Assembly: GCF_019891395.1 (NCBI RefSeq)
Contig: NZ_CP078143.1
Location: 2,369,001-2,433,000, forward strand
DNA from: Nitratireductor kimnyeongensis
GTDB taxonomy: Bacteria > Pseudomonadota > Alphaproteobacteria > Rhizobiales > Rhizobiaceae
Length of the DNA stretch: 64,000 nucleotides
Direction: 5' to 3'
Shown here: positions 16,463 through 26,361 of the stretch, one piece after another
How the letters are laid out: each line of letters opens with the position of its first letter
Position numbering within the stretch: the stretch's first letter is position 1
The notes under the pieces: generated by a model
Seen by the model: only the letters and a program-made list of their open reading frames with translations
Database searches by the model: none
What the model was told of the DNA's origin: nothing
Position numbers and translations under genes: made by a program

Positions 16463-19400
16463 TTATTCCGCTGAGGCAAGCATTTGACGACAACGCGTCA
16501 AAAGCGTGCGCAGTGAGGCCGGGCGCAAGGGCTTGTTCAGCACCATGGCGGTAAGAGCTTCTGCCTCTGCTCGCACTTCGTTGGAGCGATCGGCTGTGAT
16601 CAGGATTGCCGGTATCGTTCCCCCGTAACGTCCGCGCAGGGCCAAAATCACATCGAGCCCCACCTCATTGTCAAGGTGGTAGTCTGCGAGGATGATGTTT
16701 GGAGGACCGTCCGAGAAATCGGGAAGCGAGCTTGAGCCGGTTGCTGTTGAAACCACACAGCCCCATCCTTCGAGAAGACGACGCATTCCGTCGAGGATGC
16801 GTGCATCGTTGTCAATGCACAACACACGCAGACCTTCCAGCATCGTCTGTTGGATCGCTGCCGGGCGTGCGCGAATGTCGGCTGCTTTGGCTTGGGTGGA
16901 ACTGATTGGCATGATGACGGAAAAGCGCGTCCCGCCATCAATCTGGGAATCGAGCCGTATCTCCAGGTTCAAAACGCGCGCAATGCGATCGACGATGGAC
17001 AGGCCGAGGCCTAGCCCCTGTGCCTGACGCACCCCTTCATCAAGCCGCGTGAATTCGCGAAACACCGTGTTCAGCTTGTCGGAGGCAATCCCGATACCGG
17101 TGTCGATAACCTGCAGCTCAAGCAACGCGCCGCGCCGCCGCACGCCGACAAGAACCCGGCCGCTGGGCGTGTACTTGATCGCATTGGAGACAAGGTTTTG
17201 AACAAGTCGGCGCAACAGGTTTCGGTCGGTGTTCACCGTCAGCGTTGAAGGGATGATTGTAAGCTTCAACCCTTTTTCCTCGGCCAGCGGCATGAAATCT
17301 GTTGTGAGTTGACGCATCAGGCCATCAAGCTGAAACACAGTGGGAGAGGGCTTGAGCGCCCCGGTATCCAGACGCGATATATCGAGCACAGCGCCGAGGA
17401 TCGCCTCCACGGAATCGAGTGACGATTCGATGTTGCCCACATACTCGCGGGTCTCCCCGCCTTCTGCGCGTTCCATCAGCGAAGAGCAATAGAGCCGGGC
17501 GGCGTTGAGAGGTTGGAGGATGTCGTGGCCTGCGGCTGCCAGGAAACGCGTTTTTCCGAGATTGGCTTCCTCCGCGATCACTTGCGCCTGCGCCAGTTCT
17601 TCGTTGACCCGCATCAGTTCCGCTGTGCGATCGGCCACGCGCTGCTCGAGTGTTTCGTTGATGCGCTTCAGCGCAAGGTCCGCCTCCACGCGCGGACTGA
17701 TATCGGTGTAGGTGGCAACGATCCCGCCATCGGGCATCGGGTTTGTGCGCAATTCGATGATACGGCCGCTCTTTTGCAGCCGGATCTCCCATGGCATCCC
17801 GAAGTCGGTAAAGCGGTTCAACGTAACCGTATAGGCGTCGAGAGGTATCTCGCCGCGCACGGTGAGCAGGTTGACGAACCGATCGAGTGACACGCCGACC
17901 TGACCCATTTCATCCGGCAGATTGAAGAGGCTTCTGTATTGCCGGTTCCAGCAGATCAGCTGAAAATCCCTGTCAAAGACCGTGACGCCTTCCTCCATCT
18001 GGTCAAGTGCGGTCTGCAGAAGATCGCGGTTGTGCTGCAATGCCATGGAGGCATCGTCGAGCAGTCGTAGTGCGTCGCGTGGCGATCGATCGTTTCTTTG
18101 AAAGAGCAGGGACAGAATGAGACGTGAGGAGGAGGACCCCACAGCGCTCGCGAGCAATTGTTCTGAAAAGCGCACCAGCGCGATGCCGGTCTGATCGTTC
18201 CCGTTGAGGCGAACGCCATGGGTCGCTTCAAACGTGGCAAAGGAACGCTCCGTGCGTTCAGCTCCCAGATAGCGCGAGATAGTATCTTTCAGATCGTTGA
18301 CGGTGACTGCCGTGCGAAACCGCCGCAGCGTCGGGATAGGGCCTGTATCGCGGGGCACGAAGATCGCGGCCTGAATACGCTCGAGCGGTTGTGCGGCGCG
18401 TGAAAGGGAGCCGAGAACGAAGAAAAGCGTGTTGACGGCAAGGCTCCACAAAACCCCATGGTTCAAAGGCTCGGCGACGGTTCCAAAAAGCGCTTGTGGC
18501 CTCAGTGCAGGCAGGCCGAAGAGACCGTCGGTGATGATGCCTGTGCCCTGTGGGGCAAGCGAGGGAAACAAAAGCGTGTAGGCCCAGATCGCGAAGCCTG
18601 AACCCATTCCCAGAAGAGCGCCGCGGGCATTCGCACCACGCCAGATCAGGCCGCCAAAGAAGGCCGGTGCGAACTGCGCGATGGCCGCGAAGGAGATAAG
18701 GCCAATGGCGGCCAGACGGGTATTGTTGGTGGTTTCGCGATAATAGAGAAACGCCGTGAAAAGGATGATGAAGATCGCGGCGCGACGGATGTTCAGGATG
18801 CTCGTCGACCAATCGTTCTTCTCGTGATGATCAGGACGCAGCAAACGGCGCAGAAAGAGCGGGATCACCAGATCGTTTGAAATCATGATAGAGAGCGCCA
18901 CACTGGCGACAATGACCATGGCCGTCGCAGCTGAGAGCCCGCCGATAAAGGCGATCAGGGCGAGAAGGTCATGCCCGGCAAGCAGTGGAAGAGCGAGCAC
19001 GTAGAGATCCGAGTTGGCATTGTCTCCAACCAGCGCGAGGCCGGCGAAGGCTATCGGGATCACGAACAGGTTGATCAGCACGAGATAGAGTGGGAATAGC
19101 CAACTCGCGGTCTCCAGCTCCGTGGTGCTGCGGTTCTCCACAATGGTGACATAGAACTGCCGGGGTAGCATGAAGATGGCGAAAGCGCTGAGGGTCGTCA
19201 TGACGATCCACGTCGCCAGAGAGGTGGGATAGGTGTAAGCCTTCTGCACCTCTGGAAGGCTGCTTACAGCGCGCGCCAGGTCCAGCGGCCCTCCAAAGAA
19301 AAAATAGGTTATGGCGATGCCCACCGCGAGGAAGGCCGCGAGCTTCACAAGGGTCTCCACCGCTACGGCAAGAACCAGACCCTCCTGATGCTCGGTGGCA

Positions 19401-19951
19401 TCGGCGTGGCGCGTTCCGAACAGAACGGCGAAGATCGCCAGAAGGAAGGTGACGATCAACGCCATGTCTCCAACGAAGAAGTCGATGACCGGTGGTGCGC
19501 CGTCGTAATGCGTGACCATGAGGCTCACGGAATCCGAAATCGCCTTCAATTGGAGCGCGATATAGGGAACCGTTCCGAAGGTGGCGATCAGCGTTGCGAC
19601 CGACGCGACCGCGAAGCTTTTCCCATAGCGTGCCGCCAGGAAATCCGCGATGGAGGTGATCTTCTCAGATTTGGCGAGCCGAATGATGCGTTTGAGGATC
19701 GGGAACCCGAACAGGAAAACCAGCACGGGGCCGATATAGATGGCCAGAAACTCCAGGCCGCGCTCGGAGGCCAGTCCCACCGAGCCGAAGAATGTCCAGG
19801 AGGTGCAGTAAATGGCGATGCTCAGCGCATAGATATAGGGGCGCGAGCCCAGCCCTCCCTGACGGGCAGCCCGATTGTCGCCGAGGCTCGCGATGAAGAA
19901 GAGCAACGTCACATAGGCGACGGCTATGATGGCGATGACCCAGCCCTGCAC
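16463..19951 (-). CDS. Hybrid sensor histidine kinase with N-terminal sodium/solute symporter domain (CrbS-like)
   Basis: 1162 residues from a GTG start. Residues 1 to about 490 are a 12-13 segment sodium:solute symporter (SLC5/PutP-like) unit. A linker and a PAS domain (about 650-770: [25 protein letters not shown]) follow, then a coiled coil and the HisKA box with phosphoacceptor His809 in [13 protein letters not shown]. The ATPase domain has [16 protein letters not shown] and GLGLGLSIV. The C-terminal receiver has Asp1090 in ILADYHLD. Size and order match CrbS/MxtR/CbrA-type kinases. The likely partner is the convergent LuxR-type regulator nine bases away. Confidence 0.92.
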   Translation of the reverse strand: MQGWVIAIIAVAYVTLLFFIASLGDNRAARQGGLGSRPYIYALSIAIYCTSWTFFGSVGLASERGLEFLAIYIGPVLVFLFGFPILKRIIRLAKSEKITSIADFLAARYGKSFAVASVATLIATFGTVPYIALQLKAISDSVSLMVTHYDGAPPVIDFFVGDMALIVTFLLAIFAVLFGTRHADATEHQEGLVLAVAVETLVKLAAFLAVGIAITYFFFGGPLDLARAVSSLPEVQKAYTYPTSLATWIVMTTLSAFAIFMLPRQFYVTIVENRSTTELETASWLFPLYLVLINLFVIPIAFAGLALVGDNANSDLYVLALPLLAGHDLLALIAFIGGLSAATAMVIVASVALSIMISNDLVIPLFLRRLLRPDHHEKNDWSTSILNIRRAAIFIILFTAFLYYRETTNNTRLAAIGLISFAAIAQFAPAFFGGLIWRGANARGALLGMGSGFAIWAYTLLFPSLAPQGTGIITDGLFGLPALRPQALFGTVAEPLNHGVLWSLAVNTLFFVLGSLSRAAQPLERIQAAIFVPRDTGPIPTLRRFRTAVTVNDLKDTISRYLGAERTERSFATFEATHGVRLNGNDQTGIALVRFSEQLLASAVGSSSSRLILSLLFQRNDRSPRDALRLLDDASMALQHNRDLLQTALDQMEEGVTVFDRDFQLICWNRQYRSLFNLPDEMGQVGVSLDRFVNLLTVRGEIPLDAYTVTLNRFTDFGMPWEIRLQKSGRIIELRTNPMPDGGIVATYTDISPRVEADLALKRINETLEQRVADRTAELMRVNEELAQAQVIAEEANLGKTRFLAAAGHDILQPLNAARLYCSSLMERAEGGETREYVGNIESSLDSVEAILGAVLDISRLDTGALKPSPTVFQLDGLMRQLTTDFMPLAEEKGLKLTIIPSTLTVNTDRNLLRRLVQNLVSNAIKYTPSGRVLVGVRRRGALLELQVIDTGIGIASDKLNTVFREFTRLDEGVRQAQGLGLGLSIVDRIARVLNLEIRLDSQIDGGTRFSVIMPISSTQAKAADIRARPAAIQQTMLEGLRVLCIDNDARILDGMRRLLEGWGCVVSTATGSSSLPDFSDGPPNIILADYHLDNEVGLDVILALRGRYGGTIPAILITADRSNEVRAEAEALTAMVLNKPLRPASLRTLLTRCRQMLASAE

Positions 19952-20151
19952 CGGTCGAGATTCTCCTCCTCAAAGGTCTATTGAAGGCAAACACAGGCCA
20001 GGTTGCGTGTCCAATGCTTCTTTCGGCGAATTTACTTTGCAGATACCACCGAACAGTTTTTGTTGCGCTTTCCACTCCCGATGCTTCTACTGTTCGCGTG
20101 TTGGTGGCCTATGAGTCGCCGGAGTTGCAGTTAGATTGGGGAGACACCCTT

Positions 20152-20568
20152 ATGATGAAGGAATTTCGGGAGTTCATTGCACGAGGCAATGTAATGGACC
20201 TCGCGGTCGGCGTGATCATCGGCGGCGCGTTCGGTCTCATCGTGAAGTCGTTGACCGACGACATTATCATGCCACTCGTTGGAGCCATCTTTGGCGGCTT
20301 CGATTTTTCCAACTATTTCGTTCCGCTTTCTTCCACCGTGACCGCCACCACGCTGGAGGCCGCGCGGGAGCAGGGGGCTGTGTTTGCCTACGGTAATTTT
20401 CTCACCGTCCTCGTCAATTTCCTGATCCTGGCATGGATCATTTTCCTCATGGTGAAAGGCGTGAATTCACTGCGCCGGAAGGAAGCCGAAACGCCGGCAG
20501 AGCCCGAGGCGCCGCCAGCAGACGTTCAGCTTCTCACGGAAATCCGCGATCTTTTGTCGAAAAAATAG
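20152..20568 (+). CDS. mscL: Large-conductance mechanosensitive channel
   Basis: 138 residues from the first of two adjacent ATGs, with GGGGAG eight bases upstream. It matches MscL throughout: [27 protein letters not shown] (N-terminal helix and the glycine-rich TM1 pore), a periplasmic loop, TM2 ([21 protein letters not shown]), and the cytoplasmic helix ending [12 protein letters not shown]. It releases solutes on hypo-osmotic shock, which complements the NAGGN osmolyte operon 2 kb downstream. A strong terminator follows. Confidence 0.97.
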   Translation: MMKEFREFIARGNVMDLAVGVIIGGAFGLIVKSLTDDIIMPLVGAIFGGFDFSNYFVPLSSTVTATTLEAAREQGAVFAYGNFLTVLVNFLILAWIIFLMVKGVNSLRRKEAETPAEPEAPPADVQLLTEIRDLLSKK

Positions 20569-20611
20569 CGCTTTTTAGCGGTTTTCGTAAAAACCAACGA
20601 GAAAAAGCGAA

Positions 20612-20641
20612 AACGCCGTCGAACAGGAATTCGACGGCGTT
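20612..20641. terminator. Bidirectional terminator between mscL and hemA
   Basis: A perfect 12-bp stem (20612-20623 with 20630-20641, core CGCCGTCGAA/TTCGACGGCG) around the loop CAGGAA separates the convergent mscL and hemA. T- and A-rich flanks are short on both sides. Confidence 0.8.
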
Positions 20642-20668
20642 CTCATTGATTTCATTGAGAAAATCAGG

Positions 20669-21946
20669 TCACCCACCCGACTTGGGTACGAGAAGCGAGA
20701 CCACACGCTCGGATTTCGCCTGCTGAGGCTGATCGGCTTCTTTGAACGGAATGCCAAGCGTTTCCCAGGTTTCCAGCAGCGCATCACGCAGTGTCTCGAT
20801 CAGCCCGTCATGGTGAAAAGGCGTCGGCGTGATGCGCAACCGCTCCGTGCCGCGCGGGACCGTTGGATAATTGATCGGCTGGATATAGATGCCGTGCCTT
20901 TCAAGCAAACGGTCAGAAGCCTGTTTGCACAGCTCGGGGTCGCCGACAAGCAACGGAACGATATGCGTCTGCGACGGCATCACCGGCAGGCCAGCGGCCA
21001 GTAGCTTGTCTTTGGTCTGTTGCGCCTGGCGCTTTTGAGCGTCTCGCTCCACTGACGAGGATTTGAGATGCCGGATCGACGCGGTCGCTGCCGCAGCGAT
21101 GGCCGGAGGCAGGGCGGTTGTGAAAATGAAGCCGGAGGCATAGGAGCGCACTGCATCGATCACCGCGCTCGAGCCAGTGATATAGCCACCGATCACACCA
21201 AAACCCTTGGCAAGCGTCCCCTCAATGACATCGATACGGTGCGCCAGTCCGTCACGTTCCGTGATCCCACCACCGCGCGCGCCGTACATGCCGACGGCAT
21301 GGACTTCATCGATGTAGGTCATGGCATTGTACTTGTCGGCCAGATCGGCAATCGCCTCGATGGGCGCGATATCACCGTCCATGGAATAGACGGATTCAAA
21401 AACGATCAGCTTGGCCCGGCTGTGGTCGGCCTCCTTCAAGAGGCTTTCGAGGTGGCCGACATCATTGTGGCGGAAGATTTTCTTTTCGGCGCCAGACCTG
21501 CGCACTCCCTCGATCATGGAGGCGTGATTCAGTTCGTCGGACAGAACCAGACAATTGGGCAGGAGACGGGCAATGGTAGAAATGGAAGCTTCATTGGAGA
21601 TGAAACCGGATGTGAAAACGAGACCGGCTTCCTTTCCATGCAGATCCGCCAGCTCTGTCTCCAGTTCCACCAGCGGGTGGTTGGTGCCGGAGATGTTGCG
21701 CGTGCCGCCAGCGCCCGCACCCATCGAGCCTGCAGCCTCCTGCATGGCGGAGATCACGCGTTCATGCTGGCCCATGCCGAGATAGTCATTCGAACACCAG
21801 ACGGTGATCTCGCGCGCTTGTTCGCCGGAACGCCAGATCGCGCGCGGAAACGCGCCGACAATCCGCTCAAGATCGGCGAAAACGCGATAGCGTCGTTCAG
21901 CGTGAAGTTGATCGATCGCTTCTGAGAAAAAACGCTGGTAATTCAT
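20669..21946 (-). CDS. hemA: 5-aminolevulinate synthase (C4 pathway)
   Basis: 425 residues. It condenses glycine and succinyl-CoA to 5-aminolevulinate, the first heme precursor in alphaproteobacteria. Features: start [12 protein letters not shown] with GGAAGG upstream, [11 protein letters not shown], the glycine-rich [24 protein letters not shown] with the PLP-contacting Asp/His, and the Schiff-base Lys247 in [12 protein letters not shown]. Length is normal for the family. A 7-bp inverted repeat lies about 20 bases before the start codon. Confidence 0.97.
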   Translation of the reverse strand: MNYQRFFSEAIDQLHAERRYRVFADLERIVGAFPRAIWRSGEQAREITVWCSNDYLGMGQHERVISAMQEAAGSMGAGAGGTRNISGTNHPLVELETELADLHGKEAGLVFTSGFISNEASISTIARLLPNCLVLSDELNHASMIEGVRRSGAEKKIFRHNDVGHLESLLKEADHSRAKLIVFESVYSMDGDIAPIEAIADLADKYNAMTYIDEVHAVGMYGARGGGITERDGLAHRIDVIEGTLAKGFGVIGGYITGSSAVIDAVRSYASGFIFTTALPPAIAAAATASIRHLKSSSVERDAQKRQAQQTKDKLLAAGLPVMPSQTHIVPLLVGDPELCKQASDRLLERHGIYIQPINYPTVPRGTERLRITPTPFHHDGLIETLRDALLETWETLGIPFKEADQPQQAKSERVVSLLVPKSGG

Positions 21947-21965
21947 AGAACCTTCCTGCTGTGCG

Positions 21966-21983
21966 GCGCGATCATAATCGCGC
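21966..21983. promoter_or_regulatory. Palindrome in the hemA leader
   Basis: GCGCGAT (21966-21972) and ATCGCGC (21977-21983) flank CATA, 20 bases ahead of the hemA start. It may be an operator or an mRNA hairpin near the ribosome site; it is not a clear FNR (TTGAT-N4-ATCAA) box. Confidence 0.35.
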
Positions 21984-22080
21984 ACCTTGCCCGCGTCCAT
22001 TACGTGTTTCGGGCAAATTGACACGTCTGTGAGATGGGGCTTTGCGCTTGTGCAATATTGACCCGCGCACGACTTCTCAC

Positions 22081-22581
22081 TCAGCGCCGCAAGGTATTTT
22101 CCTGTAGGTCGTCTTTCGGTGCCATTATGTCTGCAATGGTCGTCAGGGCTGAAATAAGCTGGCTGCGCCGCTCGGGAGCGAGAGCCGCAAATCGCCGTCC
22201 GAAGGCGTCGCCCATCGGCTCGGGCGCGCGCTTTAACAATACACGACCTTGCTCCGTCAGCCGGGTGTGGACCACGCGCCGGTCGTGGCGTGAACGATAA
22301 CGCTCGACCAGCAGCCGCGTTTCGAGATTGTCGAGAACGGTGATCACGGTTGCCGCACTCAGATCGACATGGGCCGACAAGACGGTCGTTGTGACCTCCC
22401 CCAGCGCAGCGATCGCCTTTAGGATGATCAACTGCGGCGCCGTTAGACCAATCTGTTTGGCAAGTGCTCTGGAGTGTACATCGTTGGCCCGAACGATGCG
22501 GCGGATGCACTTTTCCACCCCTCGCAACTCCTCATCGCGGAACCCTTTGGTGACCTTGGCAGTTGTCGTCTCGGAAGTCAT
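22081..22581 (-). CDS. MarR family transcriptional regulator
   Basis: 166 residues from the ATG at 22581. It has the MarR winged-helix layout: an N-terminal dimer helix ([20 protein letters not shown]), [13 protein letters not shown], the recognition region [22 protein letters not shown], and the wing [19 protein letters not shown]. It is divergent from the NAGGN operon with 90 bases between starts, and a perfect palindrome lies in that space overlapping the operon promoter. Repression of NAGGN synthesis, probably released by an osmotic signal, is the natural inference. Confidence 0.9.
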   Translation of the reverse strand: MTSETTTAKVTKGFRDEELRGVEKCIRRIVRANDVHSRALAKQIGLTAPQLIILKAIAALGEVTTTVLSAHVDLSAATVITVLDNLETRLLVERYRSRHDRRVVHTRLTEQGRVLLKRAPEPMGDAFGRRFAALAPERRSQLISALTTIADIMAPKDDLQENTLRR

Positions 22582-22596
22582 GCGGACGCCATTAAT

Positions 22597-22623
22597 TTGA
22601 CATCTAATAGTTATAACTATAAC
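22597..22623 (+). promoter_or_regulatory. Promoter with embedded palindrome for the NAGGN operon
   Basis: TTGACA (22597-22602) is followed after 15 bases by TATAAC (22618-22623). Between and across them lies the perfect 12-base palindrome TAGTTATAACTA (22608-22619). A bound dimer there would block the promoter. The -10 assignment and the regulator (the divergent MarR) are inferences. Confidence 0.6.
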
Positions 22624-22671
22624 TAAAATACGCTCCGACGCAACGACAAACAAGGGATCAGATCGCTATCC

Positions 22672-24447
22672 ATGTGCGGAATCTGCGGAGAACTGCGGCT
22701 TGATGGCCGCCCTGCCTCACCTGTCGCTCTTTCGAAAATGATGGACTGTCTTGCGCCGCGTGGGCCTGATGGTGCCGGTGCCGTCATTCATGGCAGCGCA
22801 GCGTTCGGGCATCGGCGGCTGAAAATTATCGATCTGTCGGAAAAGGCCCGGCAGCCCATGGAAGATGCGGAACTGGGGCTTACTATCGCCTTCAATGGCT
22901 GCATCTACAACTACCCGGAACTGCGCGCGGAACTGGAAGGCAGGGGTTATCGCTTCTTCTCCACCGGCGATACCGAGGTCATCCTCAAAGCCTGGCACGC
23001 TTGGGGCGAAGATTGCGTGAACCGCTTTCATGGTATGTTCGCCTTCGTTCTCAGGGAGCGCGAGACGGGTCGTGTGGTGATGGCGCGAGACCGTTTCGGC
23101 ATTAAGCCGCTGTACCTCGCGGAAACGCCGGAACGTGTTCGCTTCGCGTCCTCGCTTCCGGCTCTGTTGGCAGCAGGGGAGGTGGACACTTCCATCGATC
23201 GCAATGCGCTGCATCACTACATGACATTTCACGCGGTCGTCCCCCCACCACGGACCATCCTCAATGGCGTGAAAAAGCTCCCGCCTGCCACCATTCGCAT
23301 CATCGAAGCTGACGGCACGCAGCGGGATCGGGTTTACTGGGATCCGCCATTCGCGCGCGATCCGGGAATGGCTACGCTTTCACCTGACGAATGGCGGGAC
23401 CGGACCCTGGAAGCCCTGCGCCTCGCCGTCAAGCGCCGCATGGTGGCCGATGTACCTGTGGGCGTTCTGCTTTCAGGGGGGGTGGATTCGAGCGTTATCG
23501 TCGGACTTCTCGCTGAAGCCGGACAAAAGGGCCTCATGACCTTTTCTGTCGGTTTCGAGGAGGCCAATGGCGAGAAGGGCGATGAATTCGTTTATTCCGA
23601 TCTGATCGCCAAGGAATTCGGCACCGATCACCACAAGATTTTCGTACCGTCGGCCGATCTGATGGGCGCGCTACCGGGCACGTTTGCGGCTATGTCGGAA
23701 CCGATGGTATCCTACGATAATGTTGGCTTCTATTTGTTGTCCAAGGAAGTCTCCAAACACATCAAAGTTGTGCAATCGGGGCAGGGTGCCGACGAGATTT
23801 TCGGCGGCTATCACTGGTATCCGCCATTGATGAGCTCCAACAATGTGGTCGATGATTACGCCAAGGTTTTCTTTGACCGTTCGCATGAAACTTTGAGCAG
23901 GCAGCTCTCGCCTGAGTGGATCGCGGACCGTGATGCAAGCCGCGAGCTGGTGGCGGCTCACCTCACGCGGGCCGAGGCAGACACACCGGTCGACGCTGCG
24001 CTGCGGCTCGACTCCACCGTCATGCTCGTCGATGATCCGGTCAAGCGGGTTGACAACATGACCATGGCCTGGGGACTTGAGGCGCGGGTGCCTTTCCTTG
24101 ATCATGAACTGGTCGAGCTTGCTGCCCGCATCCCACCCGAAGAAAAGCTCAAACAGGGCGGGAAGGGTGTATTGAAAGAGGTGGCCAGGCAGATCGTGCC
24201 CAACGAGGTCATCGACCGGAAGAAAGGCTATTTCCCGGTGCCGCAACTCAAATATGTCGACGGGCCCTATCTCGACATGGTGCGGGATGCTCTATCGTCG
24301 CAGTCGGCCCGGGAGCGTGGTCTCTTCCGTCAGGATTATCTCGATACGCTATACGCCGCGCCGGCTGATCACATCACGCCGCTGCGCGGCTCTGAACTCT
24401 GGCAGGTAGGTCTGCTCGAACTTTGGCTGCAAACCCACGGGGTGTGA
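22672..24447 (+). CDS. N-acetylglutaminylglutamine amidotransferase (asparagine synthase-like, NAGGN synthesis)
   Basis: 591 residues. The class II glutamine amidotransferase domain begins MCGICGE with catalytic Cys2; the synthase domain carries the ATP pyrophosphatase loop LLSGGVDSSVIVGL and LEARVPFLDHELVELA. It resembles AsnB but belongs to the branch found in a fixed trio with a GNAT/ATP-grasp fusion and an M42 peptidase, which makes the osmoprotectant N-acetylglutaminylglutamine amide. This enzyme forms the terminal amide. First gene of the operon; the next starts four bases after its stop. Confidence 0.93.
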   Translation: MCGICGELRLDGRPASPVALSKMMDCLAPRGPDGAGAVIHGSAAFGHRRLKIIDLSEKARQPMEDAELGLTIAFNGCIYNYPELRAELEGRGYRFFSTGDTEVILKAWHAWGEDCVNRFHGMFAFVLRERETGRVVMARDRFGIKPLYLAETPERVRFASSLPALLAAGEVDTSIDRNALHHYMTFHAVVPPPRTILNGVKKLPPATIRIIEADGTQRDRVYWDPPFARDPGMATLSPDEWRDRTLEALRLAVKRRMVADVPVGVLLSGGVDSSVIVGLLAEAGQKGLMTFSVGFEEANGEKGDEFVYSDLIAKEFGTDHHKIFVPSADLMGALPGTFAAMSEPMVSYDNVGFYLLSKEVSKHIKVVQSGQGADEIFGGYHWYPPLMSSNNVVDDYAKVFFDRSHETLSRQLSPEWIADRDASRELVAAHLTRAEADTPVDAALRLDSTVMLVDDPVKRVDNMTMAWGLEARVPFLDHELVELAARIPPEEKLKQGGKGVLKEVARQIVPNEVIDRKKGYFPVPQLKYVDGPYLDMVRDALSSQSARERGLFRQDYLDTLYAAPADHITPLRGSELWQVGLLELWLQTHGV

Positions 24448-24450
24448 CTG

Positions 24451-26265
24451 ATGGCCAAGAAAGAGGATGTGGCTTTCCGTGCTTCCCGCGGGCGTAGTGA
24501 CAAGGCACTCGGCTACCGTCTGAAACGTCTGCGCAGCGAAACCATGAAGCCGACCAGCGCGCCGGCCGATCAGTCCTCCGCTCAACAGGACAAGCATGTT
24601 TCTCTGGAACTGGGCTGGGGCAGGCTTCTCTTCGCACAGACCTTTGACACCAATGAAGAGCTTGCCGGTGCGCTGCGGGACGAGGGCCCTGCACGACGCG
24701 ACATCGCCTTTTACATACGCGATCCGCACGTCCTCCTCTCGATGGCGCCTCAAGAGCTTTTCCTTGATCCGTCCCATACCTATAGGCTCGATCTCGCGAC
24801 CTATCGGCCTAGCCGGCGGCAGCCGCGCGGTTTTTTCATTCGGCGACTGACCTCTGAGGCTGACGCGAACGCGGTCAACGCCATCTATCAAAGCCGCGGC
24901 ATGGTCACCGTGCGCCCTGATTTCTTCTGGACCAACCGTGACAGCCGCGCCGTCACCTATTTTGTCGCCGAAGACGACCAGACCGGCGGCATTCTGGGAA
25001 CGGTTACGGGTGTGGATCACCGCCGCGTGTTCCAGGATGCCGAGAATGGTTCCTCGCTTTGGTGCCTTGCGGTCGATCCACAATGCCGGCATGCCGGCGT
25101 GGGTGAGATGCTGGTGCGTCGGTTGGCGGAGCATTTCGCAGCGCGGGGCGCAAGCTTCATGGATCTGTCGGTCATGCATGACAATGACCAGGCCATCGCA
25201 CTTTACGAAAAACTTGGCTTCCACCGTGTCCCGGTATTTGCGGTCAAGCGGAAGAATCCGATCAACGAGAGACTGTTCACGCATCCGCCTGCAGATTTCG
25301 ATCGTCTCAATCCTTACGCGCGGCTGATAGTTGATGAGGCTCACCGCCGTGGCGTTGCAGTGGACGTGACGGATGCCGAGGGTGGCTTTTTCCGACTGTC
25401 GTTCGGTGGTCGGTCTATCCATTGCCGTGAAAGCCTGTCTGAGCTCACTTCGGCCGTCGCCATGTCGATCTGCGACGACAAGGCCGTCACTCGCCGCGTG
25501 GTGGTGCGCGCGGGGTTGACCGTGCCGGAGCAGATGGAAGCCGTGGATGACGACGCGGCACTCGAAGCATTCCTGAAGAAGCACGGGCGTGTTGTTGTGA
25601 AACCGGCTCGCGGTGAACAAGGCAAGGGCGTTGCCGTCGGTCTTGAAACATTCGATGAAATGCAGAACGCCATACGCATCGCCCGCGAGCTTTCCGACCG
25701 CGTTCTGATAGAAGCTTGTTTCGAGGGTGAGGATCTGCGTCTGGTGGTGATCGATTATCGACTCGTAGCGGCAGCGGTGCGCCGTGCGCCGCGCGTGGTG
25801 GGCGACGGTCATAAGTCCATCGAAGAACTGATTGAAAAACAGTCGCGCCGGCGCGCGGCGGCAACGGGCGGCGAAAGCCGGATTCCAATCGACGACGAGA
25901 CGAGGCGTTGTGTGGCCGGTCTCGGGTTCGAGATGTCGAGCGTCTTGCCGGAAGGCCAGGAAGTGGTGGTTCGGAAAACGGCCAATCTCCACACTGGTGG
26001 TTCGATCCACGATGTGACGGAGAAGGTGCATCCGGATCTGGTTCGCGCGGCCTGCACCGCGGCGCGCGCCATTGACATTCCGGTGGTTGGCATCGACCTT
26101 ATGGTCAGATCGCCGGGCCATCCCGACTATGTCTTCATCGAGGCCAATGAGCGGCCGGGCCTTGCGAACCACGAACCGCAGCCGACGGCAGAGCGCTTTG
26201 TCGATCTGCTTTTCCCGCGCTCCGGCGTTAAATCGGCGGAACGGGCACTGGCACCCAGAGGGTAG
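24451..26265 (+). CDS. N-acetylglutaminylglutamine synthetase (GNAT plus ATP-grasp fusion)
   Basis: 604 residues in two parts. Residues about 125-270 are a GNAT acetyltransferase (LWCLAVDPQCRHAGVGEML, then YEKLGFHRVPVF). Residues about 330-595 are an ATP-grasp ligase (VVVKPARGEQGKGVAVG, LRLVVIDYRLVAAAVRR, GIDLMV and FIEANERPGLANHEPQ). This fusion acetylates and joins two glutamines to give N-acetylglutaminylglutamine, the substrate of the amidotransferase encoded just before it. It matches the known trio protein in length and order. Cytoplasmic. Confidence 0.93.
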   Translation: MAKKEDVAFRASRGRSDKALGYRLKRLRSETMKPTSAPADQSSAQQDKHVSLELGWGRLLFAQTFDTNEELAGALRDEGPARRDIAFYIRDPHVLLSMAPQELFLDPSHTYRLDLATYRPSRRQPRGFFIRRLTSEADANAVNAIYQSRGMVTVRPDFFWTNRDSRAVTYFVAEDDQTGGILGTVTGVDHRRVFQDAENGSSLWCLAVDPQCRHAGVGEMLVRRLAEHFAARGASFMDLSVMHDNDQAIALYEKLGFHRVPVFAVKRKNPINERLFTHPPADFDRLNPYARLIVDEAHRRGVAVDVTDAEGGFFRLSFGGRSIHCRESLSELTSAVAMSICDDKAVTRRVVVRAGLTVPEQMEAVDDDAALEAFLKKHGRVVVKPARGEQGKGVAVGLETFDEMQNAIRIARELSDRVLIEACFEGEDLRLVVIDYRLVAAAVRRAPRVVGDGHKSIEELIEKQSRRRAAATGGESRIPIDDETRRCVAGLGFEMSSVLPEGQEVVVRKTANLHTGGSIHDVTEKVHPDLVRAACTAARAIDIPVVGIDLMVRSPGHPDYVFIEANERPGLANHEPQPTAERFVDLLFPRSGVKSAERALAPRG

Positions 26266-26361
26266 CGGGTTTCACACACGGTGCAGACCGGTGGGTCTGC
26301 TCGCATGATCGCTGCCGGGCTGATCCAAGGTCGGGCGCAATGGGCAATTCAAGGGGTATGC

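Noticed and set aside
24349..26172. 607-codon minus-strand frame opposite the NAGGN synthetase
   Set aside because: Antisense to a gene with clear GNAT and ATP-grasp motifs; composition (many His, Arg) is typical of a shadow frame.
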